Positions 22,862 through 29,784 of a stretch of 33,443 nucleotides of DNA are shown here, one piece after another. The notes beneath the pieces were generated by a model. It was given only the letters and a program-made list of their open reading frames with translations. It was not told the DNA's origin and did no database searches. The position numbers and the translations under genes were made by a program. Position 1 is the stretch's first letter; every line of letters starts with the position of its first letter. This DNA is from Candidatus Latescibacterota bacterium (GTDB taxonomy: Bacteria > Latescibacterota > UBA2968 > GCA-2709665), in contig JAAXHE010000258.1 in assembly GCA_012271065.1 (NCBI GenBank), forward strand, positions 1 to 33,443. The letters are read 5' to 3'.

Positions 22862-23758
22862 TCAGTTGCCGAAAAACCGTTTGGCATTCAGCGTCAATAC
22901 CCAGTGACGGGCGCCCGCGAAGGCATTATGACTGGGAAAGTCCGGGTCCAGGCTCTGCATGGGATGTATCGAATATTTCCCGGGGACTTCCGCATCACCC
23001 GTCATCGAATACGTAAGCTTCAATCCCAGCAACGTATTGTCTCCCAACGAATAATCAACTCCGGCGTGAACGCTCCATACCGGAACGACGTCTGAGAGGT
23101 CGCCTTCCTGCCGGCTGTTGTAGAATGAAAGCGGCGGATCGTAAACGGGACCGCTGTCCGATGTTTCCTGGTGGTCGTTCGAGAAGTGCGCCCCGGCCAT
23201 CACGAACTGAGCCGCTCCCAACCCGACGCCCAAGTACGGTGAAATCCCGACGCGTGGGCCTGGAAGGTCGTAGTATGCGTTGAGCGAAAACGAACGCACG
23301 ACGAGATCGTCGATCCAGGCCCGGGTGGTGGACGCAATGGTCCCGCCCCGACGGTCCTCCATCCGTACACCGTCGAAATCGGTGACGCTTCGAAAGACCT
23401 GGTTGACGCCGTTCTTCTTCTGCGCGACCGACAGTTCCAGCCGTTTTCGATCGAACACGCGCCCTATAGCGATCTCGAACGCGTTGCCGCGGTCAGGTTC
23501 GACGTTGTAACGCCAGCGGTAACCGGAGATCCGGGGAATGGGATCCAGATCGAAACAGGCGTCCGTAGGATAGCAGAACGTGTCCCGGTTCCAGCCATTC
23601 TGATCGATGTCACCAGCTTGACCCACACCAATTGTCGCGCCGACGTACCAGCCCGAGCGAAGCCGGCTGGCATCCTCAGACTGCGCCCAAACCCGCGAGC
23701 TGTGAAAAAGTGAATCGAGTCCGAAAATCGTAAAAAAAATGACCAGCACGAAACGCAT
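22862..23758 (-). CDS. Outer-membrane beta-barrel protein
   Basis: A 298-aa exported protein. Residues 1-26 form a Sec signal (VLVIFFTIFGL, cleavage near VWAQ-SED). The rest is a beta-rich barrel with alternating strands (GWYVGATIGVGQAG, SFSLNAYYDLP, ISPYLGVGLGAAQFVMAG, WSVHAGVDYSLGDNTLLGLKLTYSM) and a C-terminal strand LTLNAKRFFGN suited to BAM recognition. It resembles P44/Msp2-type or OmpA-like 8-10 stranded barrels. It starts upstream of the sulfite-oxidase gene on the same strand, separated by 28 bases, so the two may be co-transcribed. Confidence 0.8.
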   Translation of the reverse strand: MRFVLVIFFTIFGLDSLFHSSRVWAQSEDASRLRSGWYVGATIGVGQAGDIDQNGWNRDTFCYPTDACFDLDPIPRISGYRWRYNVEPDRGNAFEIAIGRVFDRKRLELSVAQKKNGVNQVFRSVTDFDGVRMEDRRGGTIASTTRAWIDDLVVRSFSLNAYYDLPGPRVGISPYLGVGLGAAQFVMAGAHFSNDHQETSDSGPVYDPPLSFYNSRQEGDLSDVVPVWSVHAGVDYSLGDNTLLGLKLTYSMTGDAEVPGKYSIHPMQSLDPDFPSHNAFAGARHWVLTLNAKRFFGN

Positions 23759-23902
23759 GGGAAACTCCTGTCGAACCGCGACGCGATGGAAAGGATCGAC
23801 CCTCCGGGCCGATCGGTGCGAATCTGGAGGGTGTCGGAAATATTGAAGAGCGCAGACTGAGCGCAGGCTACAGCGGTTTGCCGGCGCCGACCCTGCCTTG
23901 CG

Positions 23903-25057
23903 TTACGGGTCGGTCACGGATTTTCCACGGTTCCAGCGGGCTTTGTTTTTCTTCATTTCATCAGTCAACTGCACGGTACGCATGGTGGTCTGCGTGCGCG
24001 CGTCGTACAGCCATCGTCCACGGTTGTCGCGCCGAACCGGCAGGCGCTGGTCCACGGCCGGCGGCTGCGCCACGGCGCGGGGGCGGTCGCCGTACCAGTA
24101 GGCCACGCTGCTCATCTCGTTGCACAGATGGTTTCCGTGGCCGTGCTCGATGGTCACCCTGATTTCCCGCTCGAAGCGGACCGGATTCTCCAGGTGGTAG
24201 ACGTAGCTGGTCTGGTAGCCGTCGGTATCGCCTTCGTAGATTGAGGAGCCATTCCGCAGGAAGGCGTTGGGTTGCATACCCCATGCCTGGTTCAGATAGT
24301 CCTCGCTGCCGGTGCCGTGCAGGTTGGGCGGCCACCTGTACCCGTCCACCCAGATCATGTCGTCGCCCTCGCCCCACCAGGTGCCCTGGAAATTGGTGAC
24401 GCTGAGATTGCAGCCGATGTAGTGGCCGCGCCCCTCGGCGTCCAGGATCACGTAGTTGTTTTCCCATGCCTCCCGTCCCGTATTGACGATATCCGCTTCC
24501 GGCGAGTTCACCCGGATTTCGTGTCCCCATCCTCCGAAGGGGTTTTCGCGACGGAATTCAGCGTGGAAATACCCTGTGTCGGCCGGCACGCCATCGGGAC
24601 AGGTCTCCCAGTCCACGTAGAAGTACTGCCGGTGAGGCTCGTCGCTTTCGTTGACCAGTTCGAACCGTGCCCTCTTGCGAAAGGGCATGGGAACGTACGC
24701 GTTGAGCGCGCAGCCGGTTTCGAACTGGTTGTTGCTATTGGTCGACGCGGTGAAGAGTAATGACTGGTAGGAGTTGACGATGCCGTGGCCCAGCCCGAAG
24801 AAGTCGCCAAGGGGACATAGTACGCTTGGTTCCTCCGCGTCGTCATAGGTGATTTTCAGCAGGCACTCACGGTAGTGGTTGCGCTGGGTAAACCAGAGAT
24901 GGGTGATCCATGCGGGGCCTTCGACGTCGGCCAGGATCCGTGTCTCACCCGGCTCGATGGTCCAGGCGTCGCTGTTTCGCCCGGACGTATCCCAGGAGGA
25001 GTGCCGGCAGGTGCGGTTCGACTTGAGACGGGCGAGACCGCTCTGGATATCGAACAT
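23903..25057 (-). CDS. DUF2961 / GH172-family protein
   Basis: A 384-aa protein of the DUF2961 family (glycoside hydrolase family GH172, known members acting on fructofuranosides or arabinofuranosides). Family hallmarks are PGETRILADVEGPAWITHLWFT near the N-terminus, CPLGDFFGLGHG, the NYVILDAEGRGHYIGCNLSV strand, EGDDMIWVDG and GTGSEDYLNQAWG. The ATG at 25057 follows AGGAG by six bases and is preferred over the start at 25081. No signal peptide is seen, so it is probably cytoplasmic. The sugar acted on cannot be told; it lies near a deoxyribosyltransferase-fold protein, also on the minus strand. Confidence 0.88.
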   Translation of the reverse strand: MFDIQSGLARLKSNRTCRHSSWDTSGRNSDAWTIEPGETRILADVEGPAWITHLWFTQRNHYRECLLKITYDDAEEPSVLCPLGDFFGLGHGIVNSYQSLLFTASTNSNNQFETGCALNAYVPMPFRKRARFELVNESDEPHRQYFYVDWETCPDGVPADTGYFHAEFRRENPFGGWGHEIRVNSPEADIVNTGREAWENNYVILDAEGRGHYIGCNLSVTNFQGTWWGEGDDMIWVDGYRWPPNLHGTGSEDYLNQAWGMQPNAFLRNGSSIYEGDTDGYQTSYVYHLENPVRFEREIRVTIEHGHGNHLCNEMSSVAYWYGDRPRAVAQPPAVDQRLPVRRDNRGRWLYDARTQTTMRTVQLTDEMKKNKARWNRGKSVTDP

Positions 25058-25092
25058 GTCAGGCTCCTGAGTCGGGATCATTTGGCGACATG

Positions 25093-25115
25093 AACTTACA
25101 GGTATGGACAGGATG
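25093..25115 (-). repeat. Inverse copy of the ATCCTG-type dispersed repeat
   Basis: Its reverse complement matches 2654-2676 at 21 of 23 positions. It fills the short gap upstream of the GH172 gene (the gap between it and the deoxyribosyltransferase-like gene). Confidence 0.65.
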
Positions 25116-25168
25116 CGCAGAAAAAAGACATAATGGTTTGGCTTTGCCTGGTCGCAACCGGATAGGTT

Positions 25169-25828
25169 CTACAGCAAACCCTTCCTTCGCTTGGACTCGA
25201 TCACCTCGTCCACGAATCCCGGTCCGCAGAAGGCCTCCAGCCCTCCGCCCGGGAAGCGCGTCGCCCACTCGTACAGATTGCGTATTCGTTCTTCATCGGA
25301 TTCCGCTACCGGCGGTTCGGCGCGGACCGCGTCCAATTGCTCGATAACAGCGTGGGCAATCCTGGCGTAAAGTCGGTCAGAACAATCTGTCACGTTTGAA
25401 GCGCCGTCCCGCGCTTCCTGGTACCAGCCCATCGCGTTGAAACCGAGCACCCGGACCCGAGGGTAGAAGGAGCACATCAGGTTCCAGTCGTCCCCATCCT
25501 TGTCCTGGTCCCCGGAGGAACGGAAGTCGGAGCGCAGAATCACGGATGGGATGTCCAGGAACTTGGCTACCATAAACTCCACCACCGTGCCGGAATCCAG
25601 GTCCGTCCCGTCGAAGTTGAACAGGCCCAGGTCGCACGCCATCACCTGCTTCAGGTCCTGGTTCCGGATGTCGACAGCCCTTCCCGTGGCTTGTTCCAGG
25701 TGCTGAGGTACAACGCAGTTGTACCGGCCGTCCGAATGGCGCTCGATGGCCTCAGCCAGAATGGCGTTTCCGATGAGATGTTTGTGGTCGAAGAGCTCAC
25801 CGGCGAAATAGACGCTGTAAGCGTTCAT
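25169..25828 (-). CDS. Nucleoside 2-deoxyribosyltransferase-fold protein
   Basis: A 219-aa protein with the deoxyribosyltransferase fold: YFAGELFDHKHLIGNAILAEAI at the N-terminus, the ACDLGLFNFDGTDLDSGTVVEFMVAKFLDIPSVIL core containing the DSGTxxE motif (catalytic Glu region), and a helical C-terminus. Such enzymes exchange or hydrolyse N-glycosidic bonds of (deoxy)nucleosides or nucleotides. The ATG at 25828 follows GAGAGGAA and gives the family's start. It sits 45 bases after the beta-barrel gene at 25874 on the same strand and may be in one transcript with it. Confidence 0.82.
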   Translation of the reverse strand: MNAYSVYFAGELFDHKHLIGNAILAEAIERHSDGRYNCVVPQHLEQATGRAVDIRNQDLKQVMACDLGLFNFDGTDLDSGTVVEFMVAKFLDIPSVILRSDFRSSGDQDKDGDDWNLMCSFYPRVRVLGFNAMGWYQEARDGASNVTDCSDRLYARIAHAVIEQLDAVRAEPPVAESDEERIRNLYEWATRFPGGGLEAFCGPGFVDEVIESKRRKGLL

Positions 25829-25873
25829 GCCGGGGTTCCTCTCGCTAAAGGGCGTCATGCAGATTGCGCTTTT

Positions 25874-26725
25874 TCAGAGTCCGTACCGCAGGGTAACCCG
25901 AAGCCCGTGGCTGGAGAGATTCGCACTCGTCTCCGCCAGATCGAGTTCCAGAGGCTCGCGGCTTCCGTCGCGCCAGACGATTCGCCCCCGGTCGCGCCCG
26001 GTCTCCACGGCGCCGGCGTCCAGATACCGCCAACCCACGTCGACCGACACATTTTCCCGGACTCGCGCCGTAACGCCCGCGGTCAACATGAACGCAAATC
26101 CTGTCCGGCTGGCGCCTGGCACGATCGTGGTCGTCCTGGGGAACTCCATGCGGGTTTCGCCGATGGAATTCCGCGACAGTCCGACGCCGCACCCGAGGAA
26201 AGGGCTGAACGGTCCCCTTCCGGGGAGGTCTGCATAAATGCTGGCAAGAGCGGAAAGGGAGGATATGTCGGCCGAAACGTCCTGACGTCCGGAGGTCTGC
26301 ACAAAGTTGGCGCGGCCGTTGAAGGAGAACGTGGGGCGGTATTGAACGGTGGCTTCGACGCGGAAGCGGTCTGTCGCAACGTAGCCGGCGCCCACTTCGA
26401 AACCGGGCGCCCTGGCGAATTCGCCCGAGGCGCTCAGGTCGTCTCCGTCCGCGCCGGTTCCGCAACCATAGAGCGCCACCGGAGTCTCGCTTGAACAATT
26501 CCTGTCCTGGAACCGCGACGTTGCCCGCAGGTCCAGGGTGGCGGCGCCCAGAACATAGAAATCCCCGCGCGCAAAGGACGCCGCGGGGACCTTTGAGGGC
26601 GTGGCTTCGCTATTCAGTCCGGACGTCTGTGCATATGGAAGAGTCGGATCCGTGGCGGTCAGGACCATCACTGTCCCGAACAAGAATCCACGGAAACCGA
26701 ACTTTGAGTCAATTCTATTTATCAT
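25874..26725 (-). CDS. Outer-membrane beta-barrel protein
   Basis: A 283-aa exported barrel. A signal peptide covers about residues 1-33 (GFLFGTVMVLTATDPTLPYAQ). Barrel strands include FYVLGAATLDLRATSRF, GFEVGAGYVATDRFRVEATVQY, FSPFLGCGVGLSRNSIG, GFAFMLTAGVTARVRENVSVDVGWRYLDAG and the C-terminal HGLRVTLRYGL. It resembles the opacity/P44 family. It is not close in sequence to the barrel at 22862. No strong Shine-Dalgarno precedes ATG 26725. Confidence 0.8.
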   Translation of the reverse strand: MINRIDSKFGFRGFLFGTVMVLTATDPTLPYAQTSGLNSEATPSKVPAASFARGDFYVLGAATLDLRATSRFQDRNCSSETPVALYGCGTGADGDDLSASGEFARAPGFEVGAGYVATDRFRVEATVQYRPTFSFNGRANFVQTSGRQDVSADISSLSALASIYADLPGRGPFSPFLGCGVGLSRNSIGETRMEFPRTTTIVPGASRTGFAFMLTAGVTARVRENVSVDVGWRYLDAGAVETGRDRGRIVWRDGSREPLELDLAETSANLSSHGLRVTLRYGL

Positions 26726-26782
26726 TATTTAGTATCAGGTTCTGTGCAGGAATGTCCGCACGAGTCAGTGGTTTCGAAACAC

Positions 26783-26935
26783 CTATCCGACGAACGCATA
26801 CCTGGCAACTGTCTCATCCTTCCGCGAACAAACGATCAGCCCGGCTGGCGGGTTTTCATCTTCGTGCATTCGGTGTATGTGGGCGTAATTGAGATAGAGG
26901 TCCATTTGCCCGGCATCGGTGTGAGTGAATCTGCC
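26783..26935 (-). pseudogene. Remnant of a DUF1016 (YhcG-type) PDDEXK nuclease
   Basis: Fifty codons encode GRFTHTDAGQMDLYLNYA followed by HEDENPPAGLIVCSRKDETVARYAFVG and a stop. This matches the C-terminal PDDEXK core of DUF1016 proteins, where GKFTHADAGQMHLYLNYA and ENPPVGLILCA are hallmarks. Both the N-terminal half and the downstream end are missing, and the codons upstream (26936-26974) do not fit the family. It is a decayed nuclease fragment at the edge of the toxin-antitoxin and defence-like cluster. Confidence 0.8.
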
Positions 26936-26970
26936 AGAATGTGTCTGGCAAATCTCTTGTTCTAGACAAA

Positions 26971-27363
26971 TCACTTTATGCGTTCCTCTGCCCAGCGGAG
27001 AACGGACTCGGCCGTGGCAAGCGCATCGAGATAATTCTGTTCGGTGACTGCCTGGTCCATAGGGTAACGAGTAACGGTCGCAAATCGGGAGAGCTTTCTG
27101 GCCTGTCCAACGAAATCCGGAATCGTCTCGTCTTCTTCTTTGAGCATGGATAGCAGTCGAGCCAAGTCATGTACATACGGAAAGTCGATGCCGCGCTTGA
27201 TCATCACCGCCTTGATGGCCTTCTCGGCTGCCTGCTGTGCGTGGAAGCACAGATCTTCCGGATAGACATCAGGAATTCGGCTCTTCGCCATTGCCAGATT
27301 GCTTCTGGCCCGATTTATCCATTCCCTGGGATCGTCGGCGGGAAAGCGTTCAGGAGGACTCAT
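26971..27363 (-). CDS. HEPN-domain protein (second MNT-HEPN pair)
   Basis: A 130-aa HEPN protein: PREWINRARSNLAMAKSR, DLCFHAQQAAEKAIKAVMIKRG, PYVHDLARLLSML and TVTRYPMD. The spacing of R and H in KRGIDFPYVH is seven residues, one more than the RX4-6H nuclease motif, so nuclease activity is uncertain. The start at ATG 27363 overlaps the upstream MNT gene by 14 bases. It closes a four-gene minus-strand operon with RHH, DUF433 and MNT genes. Confidence 0.83.
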   Translation of the reverse strand: MSPPERFPADDPREWINRARSNLAMAKSRIPDVYPEDLCFHAQQAAEKAIKAVMIKRGIDFPYVHDLARLLSMLKEEDETIPDFVGQARKLSRFATVTRYPMDQAVTEQNYLDALATAESVLRWAEERIK

Positions 27364-27676
27364 ATACCACCCTTCCCTCACGCAGCGCAGGTTTGATGAT
27401 CACCGAGTGGCTGTCTCTATATCGCTCTACGTCGTCTGGCGTGACGACAACAGCGTCAACGGCTGCGCCTACGCCATCCAGATTCATATAAATTTCGCCC
27501 ATCAGATCGAGCGCGTCAGCGCCGTCCTTGATGATTAACAGATCGACGTCGCTGTGGCGGTTCATGTCGCTCCGCGCGGCGGACCCGAAGAGGATGATCT
27601 TCTCCGGCTCCGCCACCTCCACAATGCGCCGGATGATGTCGTCCAGCGTATCTTGATCAAGTCCTGTTTTTTTCAT
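27350..27676 (-). CDS. Minimal nucleotidyltransferase (MNT), antitoxin-type
   Basis: A 108-aa nucleotidyltransferase with GSAARSDMNRHSDVDLLIIK (GS...DxD). The ATG at 27676 gives the usual family start; the frame is open further upstream but overlaps the DUF433 gene. It should form a pair with the overlapping HEPN protein. The stop of DUF433 lies only 16 bases before its start, so the four genes 28177-26971 probably make one transcript. Confidence 0.85.
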   Translation of the reverse strand: MKKTGLDQDTLDDIIRRIVEVAEPEKIILFGSAARSDMNRHSDVDLLIIKDGADALDLMGEIYMNLDGVGAAVDAVVVTPDDVERYRDSHSVIIKPALREGRVVYESS

Positions 27677-27692
27677 GAGTATGCCAATGTCT

Positions 27693-27896
27693 TCACGTCG
27701 AAACGTGGTCAAAAAGCAGGCACGCCTGGATGTCTTCCGGCTCCAGTATCGGGTATTCCTGGAGAATCGTCTCTGCGGTATCGCCTGCCGCAAGCATTCC
27801 TAGAACGTGTTCCACCGCGATGCGCATGTCGCGAATGATGGGCTTACCACCGAAGACATCCGGGCGCACGGTAATGCGCTTCGAGTAGTGCTCCAT
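27693..27896 (-). CDS. DUF433 protein (antitoxin-like)
   Basis: A 67-aa DUF433 domain: RITVRPDVFGGKPIIRDMRIAVEHVLGMLAAG then ILQEYPILEPEDIQACLLF. DUF433 is a small DNA-binding-like domain often encoded beside DUF5615 PIN-like toxins. No such partner follows; the next gene is MNT. Its ATG overlaps the stop of the RHH gene as ATGA, a strong sign of translational coupling. Confidence 0.85.
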   Translation of the reverse strand: MEHYSKRITVRPDVFGGKPIIRDMRIAVEHVLGMLAAGDTAETILQEYPILEPEDIQACLLFDHVST

Positions 27897-28177
27897 CAGT
27901 GGTCATGTCCCCCTCTTGTTCCTGGTGCCCCAGAAAACGTCGACCCGGGCGGTTCGCGCATGGCGTCGCGCGGCGGTATTTGCAGTTCCACGCCGCCCAG
28001 AGGTGCGAACCGAGCCCGTATGGCGCGGGACAGATTGGCAGGAAGCCCGTGCTCGTTTAATGCCATGCGTAGAATCGCCCGTGCTTCCTCTTCCATGGAT
28101 TGGCCGTGCTCGGCCGTTCGGACGCGCAGGCGGCGCATCAGGTCATCGCCGAGGTTACGAATCGTCAAGCTGGCCAT
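27896..28177 (-). CDS. FitA/StbC-type ribbon-helix-helix antitoxin
   Basis: A 93-aa protein with the N-terminal Arc-like RHH of FitA/plasmid-stability antitoxins: MASLTIRNLGDDLMRRLRVRTAEHGQSMEEEARAILRMAL. The tail (from about residue 45) is Pro/Gly-rich and should hold the toxin-binding part. GGAGG eight bases before ATG 28177 makes this start clear; the upstream ATG at 28192 is not needed. FitA usually precedes a PIN toxin (FitB), but here the following gene is DUF433. Confidence 0.85.
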   Translation of the reverse strand: MASLTIRNLGDDLMRRLRVRTAEHGQSMEEEARAILRMALNEHGLPANLSRAIRARFAPLGGVELQIPPRDAMREPPGSTFSGAPGTRGGHDH

Positions 28178-28233
28178 TATTTCCGCCTCCAAACCGAGAA
28201 AGAATGCAATGATGTCAAATTTCCCTGCCTACT

Positions 28234-28467
28234 TCACTCGTCCCAATCGTCTAACGGACTCAACATTACATTGACGTCCAGCAAGCAGTGCCGCTCCCTG
28301 GTGACGTCATGCCAGGGAAACCCGGACCGGGTCCTTGATAGGCTCTCCGGGAATTCCAGTTCAGTCCAGCGGTTGGTTCGCTCGTACCCAGTGTTCTCGC
28401 TATGAACTTCACAGATCTGTCGGCCCTGTGGGGATTTGTATTCCATGACGACCCGCACGGCGGCCAT
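28234..28467 (-). CDS. Unrecognised small ORF, possibly decayed
   Basis: A 77-codon frame with coding-like composition that ends in RERHCLLDVNVMLSPLDDWDE. The CLLDVNVML segment recalls the first strand of PIN-domain toxins but the rest of the domain is absent. No Shine-Dalgarno precedes the ATG. It may be a fragment of a lost gene at the head of the RHH-DUF433-MNT-HEPN operon, or chance. Confidence 0.3.
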   Translation of the reverse strand: MAAVRVVMEYKSPQGRQICEVHSENTGYERTNRWTELEFPESLSRTRSGFPWHDVTRERHCLLDVNVMLSPLDDWDE

Positions 28468-28527
28468 TCTGGATTGGAGGTGCCGAGTTAGACGCCGTAC
28501 GTTGAGCGTTTCACATTCAGGTTGCGG

Positions 28528-29784
28528 TCATTGCTTACCAACACGATCCATGGGCCGCGAAAAAATGGTAAGTAATAGTTCGGAATCATCGATAAGTCGA
28601 TAAACAGGCTTCTGGCCGGATAGTCTTTCGCTTTCGTCGAAGATGATTGGAACACCCTCACCCCGCTTCTCCATGTAAAAGCTACGTCCCACGTCGCCGA
28701 CCGCTTTCCTCACCGGCGTTTCCCCAAGCAAATTCGTAATCAACTCGTTTCTGGTCGCCTGACGTAGTGAGATACTTTCAATGGTCACGGTGTTCGGCAA
28801 ATTACCGGGCGAGTAAATCTCCAACCGATCATCGAACATCAAGAATCGTATTTTCGAGGCAAAAATAGAATAGTCACGGTGAGCCACAGCATTGACTATC
28901 GCTTCAAAGACCGCTCTTTCGCTAAACTGTTGCACTTCTACCCGATGGGGAATTTTAACGGCTGAGACGGTTTGGTTTTTTCTTAGAAACAGCATTGCTT
29001 GTTCAATCTGTTCATTTAGCGGTCCGTGGATTTTTTGTGCGTCTATCTGGTAATTCGAGTCCTGCTTTTTTCCTCGATAGCGTACGGCTTCGATATAGGC
29101 ATTCGGGAAAAAGCGCTCTGGTTCCCGGCAGCAGAACAGAATACCCGAGACCGAAGCCCGCACTTCACCGCTTTCTTCCTTAGACAGGAGACCGCGTTTG
29201 AGCAGCACGACGTCGTCGACCTCATTGGATCGAGACGTGTAATTAGTCCACAATTCTGGCGTCAAATCTTCGATGCCCGACTGGGGTACCGCCTGTTCTT
29301 CGAAACGAATCAGCCGAGTCTGGCTTAGTTGCTGGGACCGCCGTGTCAGGTAATCGGGCGGCATCTCTCTTTTTGAACTTCCTTGTCGGAAGAAATATCC
29401 ACCAGGGCTTCTATGGACAAAGAGGCTGCGCGGAATCTCCACGTTGAGCACGGACCGGAGATTTCCCGTAGCATCTGGAAGCTGCAGACGGAAAGAACGA
29501 AAATGGACTGGCGGCGTGATGCTCTCATTGCAAATCTCATACACAAAACGTTCGACAACGTCAAGATGATCTAACGGAATGCCAATGATGTCCCGTGTCT
29601 TGTCGTCCACACCCAAGACAACTACACCGTCGTGAGTATTCGCTATAGCCGCTAACTCGTCGGCCAACTCATCGCGCCTGGGACCGGATATCCGGTCTCC
29701 TTTGAACCGTACGGCTTTGAGTTCCAGCGAAGTATCTTCTCCAAGGCGTATCTTCTTTAACAGTTCTTCCTGGCTATTGAACAT
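28528..29784 (-). CDS. Schlafen-type AlbA_2 domain / HATPase-like protein
   Basis: A 418-aa protein. The AlbA_2 (Schlafen) domain at about 10-130 has EDTSLELKAVRF and the helix RDELADELAAIANTHDGVVVLGVDD; the C-terminal half contains the GHKL-type ATP-binding segment VFEAIVNAVAHRDYS and MFDDRLEIYSPGNLP (about 290-335). Such proteins are usually called RecG-like or putative DNA-binding and are often found in defence islands as nucleic-acid-binding or nuclease effectors. The ATG at 29784 (MFNSQEELL) is chosen; 29793 is in frame too. It overlaps the end of the PHP-ATPase gene by 11 bases, so the two are co-translated. Confidence 0.82.
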   Translation of the reverse strand: MFNSQEELLKKIRLGEDTSLELKAVRFKGDRISGPRRDELADELAAIANTHDGVVVLGVDDKTRDIIGIPLDHLDVVERFVYEICNESITPPVHFRSFRLQLPDATGNLRSVLNVEIPRSLFVHRSPGGYFFRQGSSKREMPPDYLTRRSQQLSQTRLIRFEEQAVPQSGIEDLTPELWTNYTSRSNEVDDVVLLKRGLLSKEESGEVRASVSGILFCCREPERFFPNAYIEAVRYRGKKQDSNYQIDAQKIHGPLNEQIEQAMLFLRKNQTVSAVKIPHRVEVQQFSERAVFEAIVNAVAHRDYSIFASKIRFLMFDDRLEIYSPGNLPNTVTIESISLRQATRNELITNLLGETPVRKAVGDVGRSFYMEKRGEGVPIIFDESERLSGQKPVYRLIDDSELLLTIFSRPMDRVGKQ

